Source: Sorangium aterium (lineage in GTDB: Bacteria > Myxococcota_A > Polyangia > Polyangiales > Polyangiaceae). From it: a stretch of DNA of 64,000 nucleotides. Under the pieces are notes generated by a model. That model was given only the letters and a program-made list of their open reading frames with translations. It was not told the origin of the DNA and ran no database searches. A program made the translations under genes and the position numbers. This document shows, one piece after another, positions 17,313 through 26,354 of this stretch. The stretch is taken from NCBI RefSeq assembly GCF_028368935.1, contig NZ_JAQNDK010000001.1:1240001-1304000 (forward strand). Reading direction: 5' to 3'. Within the stretch, counting starts at the first letter, position 1. Each line of letters begins with the position of its first letter.

Positions 17313-17342
17313 TTGACGGACCCGGTCGAAACGGTGTAGATA
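17313..17342 (+). promoter_or_regulatory. Promoter of the MarR gene, probably giving a leaderless mRNA
   Basis: TTGACG (17313-17318) and TAGATA (17337-17342) are spaced by 18 bases. Transcription should start at or next to the GTG at 17348, so the messenger would have no leader. Operator 3 covers the -10. Confidence 0.55.
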
Positions 17343-17345
17343 CAC
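17334..17345. promoter_or_regulatory. Operator site 3 (GTGTAGATACAC)
   Basis: The third GTGTA-N2-TACAC repeat, two bases before the MarR start codon and overlapping its -10 box. It implies autorepression. Confidence 0.7.
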
Positions 17346-17347
17346 TG

Positions 17348-17869
17348 GTGACTGATTTTGCCCGCGCCGCCCAGATCATCGCGAGCCAGTGCGCCCTCGT
17401 GCGCGTCCGCCGCGCGTCGCGCGCGCTGACGCGGCTCTACGACGAGAGCCTGCGCGCGGTGGGGCTCCAGTCGACGCAGCTCACGATGCTCGCCGCGGTC
17501 GCGACGTGCGGCGACGAGGGCGTGCAGCTCAGCGCGCTCGCGGACGGGCTCGTCATGGATCGCACGACGCTCACGAGGAACCTCGTGCCGCTCGAGAAGG
17601 CGGGCCTGCTCCGCGTGGCGAGGGCGCCCGACGACGCGCGCGTCCGCATCATCTCCCTCACGCGCCAGGGCGAGCGCGCCATCGAGGCGGCGTTCCCGCT
17701 GTGGGAGCGGACGCAGAAGCACGTCCGGGAGCAGCTCGGCGAGGGCAGGGCCGACGCGCTCCGCGAGGAGCTCGGCCGCGTCGTGGCCCTGGCCACGCGG
17801 CCCGAGAAGGCGCCGGCGCACGAGCGGACCGAGCAAAAGTCGCGGCAGGGCAAGCGCAAGGCGAAGTGA
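17348..17869 (+). CDS. MarR family transcriptional regulator
   Basis: The 173-residue protein starts with GTG just behind a promoter. Residues about 20-140 form the MarR winged helix: a dimerisation helix, QLSALADGLVMDRTTLTRNLVPLE as recognition helix region, and the wing DDARVRIISLT. The C-terminal tail is basic (KSRQGKRKAK). It is divergent from the synthase operon, and three identical palindromes lie between the two genes. It is therefore the obvious local repressor of the synthase operon and of itself. The ligand may be the product or a precursor; that is inference. Confidence 0.92.
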   Translation: MTDFARAAQIIASQCALVRVRRASRALTRLYDESLRAVGLQSTQLTMLAAVATCGDEGVQLSALADGLVMDRTTLTRNLVPLEKAGLLRVARAPDDARVRIISLTRQGERAIEAAFPLWERTQKHVREQLGEGRADALREELGRVVALATRPEKAPAHERTEQKSRQGKRKAK

Positions 17870-17929
17870 CGATCACCGGCGGCGCGATGAGCACGGCGAG
17901 GCGCCGATGGAGCGCCGTACGACGCGCGC

Positions 17930-19762
17930 TCAGCGCGCCTTGAAGGCCTGGAAGAAGACGTCCGCCTGCGAGTGCGTCTGACCCGCGATCGGGTCCGCGG
18001 GGCTCCTGGGCTCCGTGATGAGATTGCGCAGGTCTCCCCAGGCCGAATAGAGCCTCTGCCGCTCCGACGTGACGTCGAGATACTCGCCGAGGTTGTAACA
18101 GGGCGCGACGACCCGATCGAAGTTCGTCGTCGGGTAGTTGGCACCGACAGGCACGTCCAGCGGGATGTTCGTCGGCGAGAGGCGGAAGGAGGTGTCCGTC
18201 ACCTGTTGCCTGTCGCCCTCGCCGAAGGATTCCCCGTATTCGAACGAGCTCGCCATCTCCACGTCAACGGACCTGTCGCGGTTCTGCGTATAGTAAACGA
18301 TGTGCACGTCGCTCCGGCGCTTGCCGATGGTCACGGCCGGGAGCACGTGATGGATGTTCTCCCCGGCCCCGGAGGTGACGGGGATCGGCGACGTCCACGT
18401 CCGCCCGCGGTCATCCGAGCGAATGAGGAAGACGTTCGAGCCCGATCCCGCTTCGCCGAAGATCTCGCTGGTGGAGGCCGACCAGGCCAGGTAAACGATA
18501 CCGCGGCGCACCGCGAGCGTCGGCTGAACGATGAGGCGCGAGGCGTGCACGTAGGTGGGCAGACCGAATCGCCCCCTGCGGCGCGGCCCGTCGGTGATGG
18601 CCAGGCGTGGACCGCCGACGTTGCCGCAATCGATGAGCTCGCCGGGCTGAACCACGGGCAGGAGGGTCGGGTCCGGGGCTCCCGCGAGATTGAACTCCAC
18701 AAACTCGAACGTCTCGCCGGCGTCACGGGACACCAGCATCCGGATGAAATCGGCGTCCGAACCGCTGTACTGAAGGAATGGCAGGTAGAGCGTGCCGTCG
18801 TGGCGATCCACGACGGGGTTCGTGAACTGGATCGCGTTCTGCGGCAGCGTGGGATCCGGGTTCGCTTCGGGGGCGAAGACGACCTTGGATGTCCAGGTCT
18901 CACCGCCGTCGGTCGAGCGCGCGAAACGGAGCTCGGTCCGGACGGGCGCCTCCGGGGGCTGGTAGCTGGTCCAGGTCACGTAGAGGTTGTCCCGGCGCCG
19001 GCGCACCGGGTCGGGGCCCACGGCCAGCCAGCTCTTGTCGGCGCCGTCGTCCTGGGCCACGAGCACCGCCTCGCTCCATGTTCGGCCGCCGTCGGTCGAC
19101 CTGTTGGCCTGCACACCCAGCCGGCCCTCCGCGTCCGCGGTGAGCCCGGCGAAATGGAAGACCCCACGGCGATCCTCGCGCACGACAGGATCACCGAGCG
19201 TGGTCGTGCTCCCGGGCAGCGGAGGAATGAAGCCGCTCTTCCAGGTCACGCCGCCGTCGTTCGAGGTCGAGAAGCCGGAGCCAAAAAAAGTTTTGGGCAC
19301 GATGGTGTTGTCGACCAGAACAGGCGTCACGCCGGCGGACGTGTTGTAGGCAACAACGATGTTGTGGTCATGCGCGGCGATCGAGGTCTCGCTCTGGGTC
19401 ACCAGGACGAAGGGGCGTGTCGGCGGGTTGGTGCGAAACTTATAAATCTTGTCGAGCGCCGGATCGTTGACCTGAACGTTCTCTCCGATCGTCCGGATCG
19501 GCGGCGCGTATTCCGACCAGAGGGCCATCGGTCGCTCGGCGATCGTCGCCCGCGCGCGGTCTTCGAGCGTCGCGGGCGCGCCGAGGCCCGCGGCGCGAGT
19601 CGACAGCGCGACTCCGCTCTTCACCACGCTCCCGAGCGCGCGATCGTGGCCCTCGGCGAGCGGCGCCATGTCGAGCTCCGGTCCTTGCGAGCACGCCGAA
19701 AGCGCGGTCAGGGCAGCGAAGAGTGGTGCAATATAAACGATGTTCGCTCGTAAGGAACGCAT
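17930..19762 (-). CDS. Lipoprotein with Asp-box (BNR/sialidase-like) repeats
   Basis: The 610-residue protein starts at ATG 19762 behind AAGGAGGT. The signal peptide ends in lipobox ALSAC. At least five Asp-box motifs (SxDxGxTW type: SNDGGVTW, STDGGRTW, STDGGETW, SRDAGETF, SDDRGRTW) indicate a six-bladed sialidase-like propeller. The catalytic Arg triad of true sialidases cannot be placed by eye, so the protein may be an exo-sialidase, another glycosidase or a binding protein. It is probably anchored facing outside the cytoplasm. It is convergent with the MarR gene and has no partner genes. Confidence 0.82.
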   Translation of the reverse strand: MRSLRANIVYIAPLFAALTALSACSQGPELDMAPLAEGHDRALGSVVKSGVALSTRAAGLGAPATLEDRARATIAERPMALWSEYAPPIRTIGENVQVNDPALDKIYKFRTNPPTRPFVLVTQSETSIAAHDHNIVVAYNTSAGVTPVLVDNTIVPKTFFGSGFSTSNDGGVTWKSGFIPPLPGSTTTLGDPVVREDRRGVFHFAGLTADAEGRLGVQANRSTDGGRTWSEAVLVAQDDGADKSWLAVGPDPVRRRRDNLYVTWTSYQPPEAPVRTELRFARSTDGGETWTSKVVFAPEANPDPTLPQNAIQFTNPVVDRHDGTLYLPFLQYSGSDADFIRMLVSRDAGETFEFVEFNLAGAPDPTLLPVVQPGELIDCGNVGGPRLAITDGPRRRGRFGLPTYVHASRLIVQPTLAVRRGIVYLAWSASTSEIFGEAGSGSNVFLIRSDDRGRTWTSPIPVTSGAGENIHHVLPAVTIGKRRSDVHIVYYTQNRDRSVDVEMASSFEYGESFGEGDRQQVTDTSFRLSPTNIPLDVPVGANYPTTNFDRVVAPCYNLGEYLDVTSERQRLYSAWGDLRNLITEPRSPADPIAGQTHSQADVFFQAFKAR

Positions 19763-20334
19763 CCTACCTCCTTGGGCTGGGCGCTCCGTCGAGCACACGC
19801 TCGCGCTCGCGCTCATCGCCCGCGTCGAAGCGGCAACGCGGAGCTGCCGCCAATAGAGCGTTCCGCGGCAATCTGCGCTCGGCGACGGCTCCTTTCCCGG
19901 CCGAGCGATCGCGAGCTCGCGGAAAGCCCTGCTTACTACTCCGCACGGCGGAGTCGCGCAACTCACAAAACACGCGATATCCATCTTCGATTCGGACACT
20001 CGCTGAAGCGCGGACGCTCCTGGAGGGTCGCTGCGCAGGGATGAACAGACTGAAGATCTCGTCGCCCCCGATCATCGACGCTGCGACGCCGAGCACCTCC
20101 AGCGTCGAGGTGACCGCGACGTCGAGGCGGCCACCGCGGCGCCGCCCGGCTTGGCCGCTGGGGCGGGGCTCCGCGGCGGGCGAGCATGGTCCCTTGACGG
20201 CTGCCGCCGGTCGGCCGGCGGGACGGCGCGGCGCGCTGGCGTCCCGCCCCGGACTGTTGTCACGGCGCGGCACGCGGTCGGGCTCGTCGGCCCGGCCGTA
20301 TGGTGTACGCTCCGGCCTGAGCGAGGCGCCCCCC
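19763..20334. other. Intergenic region between the Asp-box gene and the ECF sigma gene
   Basis: About 570 bases contain the divergent 5' regions of both genes. I see no convincing additional coding sequence, no strong hairpin and no clear -35/-10 pair for the sigma gene. Confidence 0.5.
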
Positions 20335-20952
20335 ATGAACGCGAGCGATCGACGCGCCCCCGGACCGAGCGCCGGCGAGGCCATCACGGGCCTCCTGCAC
20401 GCCGCCCAGGAGGGCCAGAAGGACGCCGCAGACGCCCTCCTCCGCGCCGTCTATGCCGAGCTCAAGACGATCGCGCTGGCCCGCGTCCGCCACCTCCGCG
20501 CCGGGCAGACCCTCGGCCCCACCGCGCTCGTCCACGAGGCGTACGAGAAGCTCTTCCGGGACGGCGAGGCCCGCTTCCAGAGCCGCGCTCATTTCTTCGG
20601 CGCCGCCTCCCAGGCCATGCGCGACCTCCTCGTCGACTACGCGCGCCACAAGGCCGCCCGGAAGCGGGGCGGAGACCGGGAGCGCGCCCCCGAGGAGGAC
20701 ATCCACGAGCTGCCGCTCGCGCTCGATCTCCCCGTCGAGGACCTCCTCGCCCTCGACGAGGCCCTGCGCAAGATGAGCCAGGAGCACCCGCGCAAGGCCG
20801 AGATCGTGATGCTGCGCTACTTCGCGGGCCTGACCGAGGACGAGATCGCCGAGCTCTCGGGCGTGACGACGCGCACGGTCGAGCGCGACTGGCGCTTCGC
20901 GAAGGCGTGGCTCTACCGGGCGCTCCACGGCGGCGATGAGCCCGCCCCTTGA
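20335..20952 (+). CDS. ECF-type RNA polymerase sigma factor
   Basis: The 205-residue protein has sigma region 2 (LKTIALARVRHLRAGQTLG through the LLVDYARHKAARKR segment) and region 4 (EIVMLRYFAGLTEDEIAELSGVTTRTVERDW). It belongs to the long ECF type common in planctomycetes and myxobacteria, where the gene is usually followed by a Ser/Thr kinase. Here the stop overlaps the kinase start by 17 bases, which indicates coupled translation. Control is likely by phosphorylation rather than by an anti-sigma factor, since none is present. Target promoters are unknown. Confidence 0.9.
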   Translation: MNASDRRAPGPSAGEAITGLLHAAQEGQKDAADALLRAVYAELKTIALARVRHLRAGQTLGPTALVHEAYEKLFRDGEARFQSRAHFFGAASQAMRDLLVDYARHKAARKRGGDRERAPEEDIHELPLALDLPVEDLLALDEALRKMSQEHPRKAEIVMLRYFAGLTEDEIAELSGVTTRTVERDWRFAKAWLYRALHGGDEPAP

Positions 20953-22528
20953 TCCGAGCGAGGTAGAGGCGCTCTTCGAGGCGGCGCTCGACGAGCGCCA
21001 CGAGCGCCGCCGGGCGTTCCTGGAGGCCCGGTGCGCGGGCCGCCCTGAGCTCCTCCGGGAGGTGTGGAGCCTGCTCCGGAGCGACGGCGCGCAGCCGGAC
21101 GGGTTCTTGAAAGGCGCCGCAATCGCCCTCCCGGACCGCGACGAATCGCTGAGCCCCGGCGCGCGCATCGGGCGGTTCACGGTGCTCGCCAAGGCCGGAC
21201 AGGGCGGGATGGGCGTCGTCTATTCGGCCTACGACGCGGAGCTCGACCGCCGCGTCGCCCTCAAGCTCATCGCGCCGGGGGGGTTCGATCCCGAGGATCG
21301 GGCCCGCCTCGTGCGCGAGGCGCAGGTGATGGCCAGGCTCTCGCACCCGAACGTCGTCCCCATCTACGAGATCGGCGAGCACGAGCGGGGCGTGTTCGTG
21401 GCGATGGAGTTCGTCGACGGCCGGACGCTCCGCGACCTGCGCGGCGAGCAACCCCGCGCGTGGGAGGCCGCGCTCGCCGCGGGGATCCAGGCCGGCCGCG
21501 GCCTCGCGGCGGCGCACCAGGAGGGGCTCGTCCACCGCGACGTCAAGCCGGACAACATCCTGATCGGCAAGGACGGCCGGGCGCGCATCGCCGATTTCGG
21601 GCTCGCGCGCCTCCATGTCGAGGAGGACCGGCCCCTCTCCGGCGGGGGCTCCGGCGCCGAGATCCCCGGGGAGGACGCGCTCCGCGCGCAGCTCACGGCC
21701 GGGAGCGCGTTCATGGGGACGCCCGCGTACATGGCCCCCGAGCAGGCCGAGCGGAGGCCGGCGACGGCGAGGAGCGATCAATGGAGCTTCTGCGCGACGC
21801 TCTACGAGGCGCTCTACGGGGAGCCGCCGTTCGAGGGGGAGGACGTCCGAGCGCGGCTCGACGGGGCGCGGCGCGATCTCCTGAGGCCGGCGCCGGCCGG
21901 CTCGAAGGTACCGGCGCGGGTCCGGGGCGCGCTCGCGCGCGGGCTCCGCGCCCGGCCCGAGGAGCGGTGGCCGAGGCTCGACGATCTGCTGAGCGTCCTC
22001 GCCGATGAGCTGGCGAGGAGCTCCGAGTTCGATCTCACGGTCTCCAGGCGCGAGCGCATCCGCTTCGGCCTCCTGATCGGCGCCCTCGGCGTCGTGATGG
22101 CGACGGTGGGCATCGGCCGCGTCGTCCCGGTGGTCCGCCCCGTGGACCTGTTCGCGATGGGCTGCGTCACGGCGCTCGCGGGGCTCACGCTGCTCCGGGT
22201 GTTCCGCCGCCCTCTCTCGAAGAGCGCGGTGAACCGGCGGATCGGCCACGTGGTGAAGGTGCTGCTCGTCGCGATGCTCCTTCACCGGGCGCTCGCAGTG
22301 ATCACGGACGAGCCCGTGGAGCGCGCGCTCGCGACGAACCTGCTCCTCTTCGCGACCGTCCACGCGACGGCCGCGCCGAGCCTGCCGAGGGCGAGCTGGA
22401 TAGCCGCCGCCCTCTGCGCGGCGTGCTCGGCGGCCGCCGCGGTCTTCCCGGAGCACGCCGCCGCGATCTACGTCACGGGCGTGCTGGGCTCGCTGACGCT
22501 CGCCATCGTGGTGTGGCACCGCGAGTAG
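20936..22528 (+). CDS. Membrane-anchored Ser/Thr protein kinase
   Basis: The 530-residue protein starts inside the sigma factor gene. The kinase domain spans about 80-360: glycine loop AGQGGMGVVY, Lys in VALKLI, catalytic loop VHRDVKPDN (about 200), DFG (about 220) and a GTPAYMAPEQ activation segment. The N-terminal 70 residues are helical and acidic. From about 375 there are several hydrophobic segments (about five or six), so the C-terminus is a multi-helix membrane domain with no obvious extracellular sensor. It probably phosphorylates the ECF sigma factor encoded upstream. A decayed second copy lies at 31096-31615. Confidence 0.93.
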   Translation: MSPPLDPSEVEALFEAALDERHERRRAFLEARCAGRPELLREVWSLLRSDGAQPDGFLKGAAIALPDRDESLSPGARIGRFTVLAKAGQGGMGVVYSAYDAELDRRVALKLIAPGGFDPEDRARLVREAQVMARLSHPNVVPIYEIGEHERGVFVAMEFVDGRTLRDLRGEQPRAWEAALAAGIQAGRGLAAAHQEGLVHRDVKPDNILIGKDGRARIADFGLARLHVEEDRPLSGGGSGAEIPGEDALRAQLTAGSAFMGTPAYMAPEQAERRPATARSDQWSFCATLYEALYGEPPFEGEDVRARLDGARRDLLRPAPAGSKVPARVRGALARGLRARPEERWPRLDDLLSVLADELARSSEFDLTVSRRERIRFGLLIGALGVVMATVGIGRVVPVVRPVDLFAMGCVTALAGLTLLRVFRRPLSKSAVNRRIGHVVKVLLVAMLLHRALAVITDEPVERALATNLLLFATVHATAAPSLPRASWIAAALCAACSAAAAVFPEHAAAIYVTGVLGSLTLAIVVWHRE

Positions 22529-22616
22529 CGCGTCATCGCCTGTCCCTGTCGATTCACGGCGTCCGGCTCGCGCTGGAACCCAACGAGATGGTCGTCGGCC
22601 GAGCGCCTGACCCCGA

Positions 22617-23777
22617 TCATGGGCCGGCGATGAAGCTGTCCTGGTAGCCCGGGTCCTCCACCGCGAGCGCGGCCGCGGTGGCCGAGAGCGGGCGGATCGT
22701 GTCGAGCATGACCGCAAGCTCGCTCGTCTCGCGGGCCCCGAGGCTCGCCTCGTACGCGCCGGGGTGCGGCCCGTGCGGGACGCCGGCGGGGTGGTGCGAG
22801 ATGCTGCCGGGGCCGACGCCGCGGCGTGAGGTGAAGTTGCCGCGGCAGTAGAACAGGAACTCGTCGCAATCGACCGACGAGTGCGGGTACGGGCACGGGA
22901 TCGCCTCCGGGTGGAAGTCGACAGGGCGCGGCACGAAGCTGCAGACCAGGGCGCCCCGCGCGGCGAACGTCCCGTGCCAGTCCGGAGGCAGGTGCACGAG
23001 CCCGACGCGCGCCTGGAAGCGCAGGATCGGGAACGCGAACGGGTACACCGTCCCGTCCCAGCCGACGACGTCGAGCGGCGAGCGCTCGAGGGTGAAGCCG
23101 TGGAAGGCGCCGCCGCGCTTCACGACGAGCGCGCGGATGCCCTCGTCGAGAGGGCCGACGAACGTGGGCCGCCGGAAATCGCGGTGCGAGTACGGCGCGT
23201 CCATCCGCAGCTGGCCGACCTCGTTGCGCCACTTGCGCGGGAGGTGGATGTCCTCGGCCTCGATCGAGAGCCAGCGCTGGGGCGCGGCGTCCGGGAGGAA
23301 GCGGTAGAAGAGCCCCTTCGGGATGACGACGTAGTCGTCCTGCTCGAAGCGCAGATCGCCGAGCATCGTGCGCAGGACGCCGCCCCCGTGGAAGATGAAG
23401 AACAGCTCGTCGGCGTCGGCGTTCGCGAAGTACACAGGATCGGCCGCGTCCGGCTGGACGAGCCCGATCACCGCGTCGTCGTTGAAGAGCAGCGGCACGC
23501 GGCAGTCGACAGCGGGCCCGCCCCGCCGCGGCAGATCCTGCGACCGGTAGTGCCGCTTGGCGAGCGGGCGCGCCGCCGCGGCGACCGGCAGCGTGAAGCC
23601 GTGCGCGGCCTCCGCGACCCGGTGCTCGTGCGGCCGGCGATCGTGGTAGGCGATCGTGTAGGGGCCGTCGAAGCCCGCCCGCGTCAGGCACTCCTCGTAG
23701 CGGAGATCCCCCGCCTCGCTCCGGAGGGCAATGTGGTGCTTGGGCGGGACGATCCCGGCGACGACGCGATCGAGCAT
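22617..23777 (-). CDS. hmgA: Homogentisate 1,2-dioxygenase
   Basis: The 386-residue protein opens the aromatic ring of homogentisate to maleylacetoacetate, using Fe(II). The family signature around HGPHPGAYE near the C-terminus and the metal-site region PHSSVDCDEFLFYCRG are present. Its length is on the short side of the family (usually 400-440), as in bacterial group members. Its ATG shares one base with the hppD stop (TGATG), so it is translationally coupled. It is the last gene of the leftward fah-(maiA remnant)-hppD-hmgA operon. Confidence 0.92.
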   Translation of the reverse strand: MLDRVVAGIVPPKHHIALRSEAGDLRYEECLTRAGFDGPYTIAYHDRRPHEHRVAEAAHGFTLPVAAAARPLAKRHYRSQDLPRRGGPAVDCRVPLLFNDDAVIGLVQPDAADPVYFANADADELFFIFHGGGVLRTMLGDLRFEQDDYVVIPKGLFYRFLPDAAPQRWLSIEAEDIHLPRKWRNEVGQLRMDAPYSHRDFRRPTFVGPLDEGIRALVVKRGGAFHGFTLERSPLDVVGWDGTVYPFAFPILRFQARVGLVHLPPDWHGTFAARGALVCSFVPRPVDFHPEAIPCPYPHSSVDCDEFLFYCRGNFTSRRGVGPGSISHHPAGVPHGPHPGAYEASLGARETSELAVMLDTIRPLSATAAALAVEDPGYQDSFIAGP

Positions 23778-24928
23778 CAGCCGCTCCCGTCCGCTCTTTG
23801 CTGCCGCTCGATGCTCTCGAACAGCGCCCGGAAATTGCCGGCGCCGAAGCCGCGGTCCCCCTTGCGCTGGATGAGCTCGAAGAAGAACGGCCCCGCGTCG
23901 GGATCGCGGTGCGTGCCTGACGACTCCTTCAGAAAGATCTGGAGGAGGTACGACCGCGCGCCGTCACCGTCGACGAGCACCTCGAGCTCCCGCAGCGCCG
24001 CCGCGTCCTCGTCGATCTGCCCGATGCCGAGCTCCCGCAAGCGCTCGGGCAGCATGTCGTAATAGGCGGCCGGGGTCGGCATGAACTCCACACCCCGCCC
24101 GCGCATCGCGCGCACGGCGGCGAGGATGTCCTCCACGGCGAGCGCCACGTGCTGCACCCCGTCGCCGCGGTGCTCCTCATTGAAGACGTTGATCTGCGAG
24201 CTCTTGAAGTAGGGCCGGTAAGGCTCGTTGTTCGCGAACTTCACGCCCGAGGCCGGATCCCACATCACGGCCGAGCGCAGGCCCGAGCCGTGGTCCGCGT
24301 CCTTCGCAACGTCGTTCGTGTGGAACGCGATCTTCCAGAACGGCTCGAGCCCGAGCACCTGCTCCATCCAGAGCAGGGCGGGCGCCATCGTCTGGAAGTT
24401 CGAGGTGATGTGATCGAACCGGGTGATCCCGAACCGGTTCTCGCCGCCGCGCGGCGCGTCGTAGGCCACGCAGCCGGGGAACAGCGCCCGATATCCGCGC
24501 CGCTCCACGAAGCGAAAGGTGGTGTCGCCGAACGGCGTCGTGATCGAGAACGACGCGAACGCGCCGCCCTCGTCCGTCGCTCTGTGGATCTCGTCGATCG
24601 GCGTGCCCCCGCGGCCGTCGAGCAGCCGGAAGGCGCGGTCGATGTCCTCGACCTCGAAGATGACCGTGCCCACGCCGTCCGGGTGCTTGCGCAGGTAGCG
24701 CCACGCCCGCCCGCCCTCGCCGGCGGGCTGCGAGCACACGACGACGCACTCGCCGGCCTGGAAGACGACCGACTGCTGCGCCGCCGCCGCCGTGAGCTCC
24801 GGCGAGCTCGCGGCGATCTCCTGAAAATCGAGCTTCTCCGTGTAAAACTTGCGGCTCCGCTCCAGGTCGCGCACGTAGTAGTGCAGCGCCTCTACCCGCT
24901 TGATGCCGATCGACTCCACCTTGGCCAT
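23777..24928 (-). CDS. hppD: 4-hydroxyphenylpyruvate dioxygenase
   Basis: The 383-residue protein converts 4-hydroxyphenylpyruvate to homogentisate. It has two vicinal-oxygen-chelate halves; the iron ligands are visible as His in RFDHITSN, His in GVQHVALAV and Glu in FFFELIQRKG. The start follows a GGAGG site. It sits 38 bases after the maiA remnant and immediately before hmgA, giving consecutive steps of tyrosine breakdown. The length matches the family. Confidence 0.95.
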   Translation of the reverse strand: MAKVESIGIKRVEALHYYVRDLERSRKFYTEKLDFQEIAASSPELTAAAAQQSVVFQAGECVVVCSQPAGEGGRAWRYLRKHPDGVGTVIFEVEDIDRAFRLLDGRGGTPIDEIHRATDEGGAFASFSITTPFGDTTFRFVERRGYRALFPGCVAYDAPRGGENRFGITRFDHITSNFQTMAPALLWMEQVLGLEPFWKIAFHTNDVAKDADHGSGLRSAVMWDPASGVKFANNEPYRPYFKSSQINVFNEEHRGDGVQHVALAVEDILAAVRAMRGRGVEFMPTPAAYYDMLPERLRELGIGQIDEDAAALRELEVLVDGDGARSYLLQIFLKESSGTHRDPDAGPFFFELIQRKGDRGFGAGNFRALFESIERQQRADGSG

Positions 24929-24966
24929 TCGAATCCTCCGTCGCGAGGGGGTAACGCAGGGGCGAG

Positions 24967-25089
24967 CTAGGCGACCGGATCGACCTGGCGGTCGGCGTGG
25001 GCCGCCTGGAAGGCGGGCAGCGCCGTGCGCTCCGCCTCGATCCGCAGCAGGGTCGAGAGCGGCGCGAGATTGACCTCGCAGGCGCTCAT
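24967..25089 (-). pseudogene. maiA: C-terminal remnant of maleylacetoacetate isomerase
   Basis: Forty codons remain between fah and hppD. The segment reads like the C-terminus of zeta-class glutathione transferase/maleylacetoacetate isomerase (LAPLSTLLRIEAERTALPAF, then AAHADRQ). An ATG overlaps the fah stop as ATGA, so it could still be translated as a 40-residue peptide. The roughly 170 N-terminal codons, including the glutathione site, are missing, most simply through an in-frame internal deletion that kept the coupling signal. The isomerase step of the pathway therefore needs an enzyme encoded elsewhere or a glutathione-independent route. Confidence 0.7.
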
Positions 25090-26063
25090 CCGGATACCAC
25101 CCGCTGCGCGATGCGCCCGAACAGGCTCTCTCCCGCGCGATTCAGCATCTCGATCATGATCGTGTCTCCTGGCTTCATGAACGGCGTCCTGGCCGCCCCG
25201 TCCGACAGGATCTCGAGCATGCGCTTCTCGGCGAGGCACGACACGCCGCGCGCCGGATCCCGGTTCGAGACGGTGCCGCTGCCGAGGAGGGTCCCCGCCG
25301 TGAGGCTGCGGGTCCTGGTGACATGCTCGATGAGCTCGAAGAACGAGAAATGCATCTCCGGGCCGGCCTCGGGATCGCCGATGAGCGCGCCGTTGTAGGT
25401 CGAGCGGAGCCGCAGGTGGACGCGCCCATCGTCGAACGCGCCGTCGAGCTCGTCGGGCGTGATCGCGAACGGCGAGAACGCGGTGGCGGGCTTGGAGCAG
25501 AAGAACCCGAACCCCTTCGCGAGCTCGGCGGGCACGAGGTTGCGCAGCGTCACGTCGTTGGCCAGCAGGAACAGGCGGACGTGCCGGTGGGCCTCTTCGC
25601 GGCGCGTGCCCTGCGGCGTGTCGCCGAGGACGACGCAAACCTCGGCCTCGAAATCCAGGCCCCACGCCTCGTCGCGCAGGACGATGTCGTCGGTCGGGCC
25701 GAGGAGGACGCCGGAGCCGCCCTGGTACACAAGCGGATCGGTCGTCAGCGTCTCGGGGGGCTCGGCGCCGCGCGCCTTGCGCACGAGCACGATGTGGTGG
25801 ATGTACGCCGAGCCGTCGATCCACTCGTAGGCGCGCGGAAGCGGCGCGGCGAGCGCTTCCACGGCGAGCGGGGTCACCGCCGCGCCGCCGCGCTCGATAT
25901 CGTCGGCGATGCGGCGGAGCGCGGGCTCGGCGCGCTCCCAGTCGTCCAGCGCGGCCTGGAGCGTGGGGAAGGCCGCGCCGGCGGGCGCGTAGGCGAGGCC
26001 GTCGCGGCGGACGACGACGAGCGTGCCGTCACGGCCGGGGCCGCGGAGAGAGGCGAGCTTCAT
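25086..26063 (-). CDS. fahA: Fumarylacetoacetate hydrolase family protein
   Basis: The 325-residue protein starts at ATG 26063, behind GAGAGGAG and followed by MKLASLRG, the usual beginning of this bacterial family. The FAH core is visible: DFEAEVCVVLGD with the metal-binding acidic residues, then LTAGTLLGSGTVSN, then FMKPGDTIMIEM. It cleaves fumarylacetoacetate to fumarate and acetoacetate, the last step after homogentisate opening. It is the first gene of the operon with hppD and hmgA. A palindrome-bearing repeat lies about 190-255 bases upstream. Confidence 0.92.
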   Translation of the reverse strand: MKLASLRGPGRDGTLVVVRRDGLAYAPAGAAFPTLQAALDDWERAEPALRRIADDIERGGAAVTPLAVEALAAPLPRAYEWIDGSAYIHHIVLVRKARGAEPPETLTTDPLVYQGGSGVLLGPTDDIVLRDEAWGLDFEAEVCVVLGDTPQGTRREEAHRHVRLFLLANDVTLRNLVPAELAKGFGFFCSKPATAFSPFAITPDELDGAFDDGRVHLRLRSTYNGALIGDPEAGPEMHFSFFELIEHVTRTRSLTAGTLLGSGTVSNRDPARGVSCLAEKRMLEILSDGAARTPFMKPGDTIMIEMLNRAGESLFGRIAQRVVSG

Positions 26064-26253
26064 GCGCGAGCGAGCTCCTCTCGGCGCCCCGGCAGTCTCT
26101 TCGCCTCCGCTGGACGAGCAGGAGCCCCGTCGCGCCTGCCAGGGCTCGTCCTCGTTTGCGCGCTGTGCACCGAGTAACCGGTTGAACGGATCCGCATGAA
26201 CACCGGATTGGATGTTTTCACGACGCCCCACGATCTCGCGCAGCGCGCCATGG

Positions 26254-26318
26254 AGGTGATTGCAACGATCTCTTACCCGATCCCTCTGACTCGCGGCATA
26301 GGCATACTCACCTATGCC
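26254..26318. repeat. 65-bp direct repeat copy A with palindrome GGCATAGG-N8-CCTATGCC
   Basis: By hand alignment it matches 30953-31017 at 55 of 65 positions without gaps. The palindrome at 26295-26318 is perfect in both copies. This copy lies upstream of fah, copy B upstream of the MFS gene, so it could be a shared operator. Confidence 0.8.
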
Positions 26319-26354
26319 GCGGATCGTGGGCGCGGAACCCCACCGTCCCGGGGA

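Noticed and set aside
17930-19762. Calling the Asp-box lipoprotein a sialidase
   Set aside because: Asp-boxes define the fold, not the activity; the catalytic Arg triad and nucleophile Tyr could not be placed.
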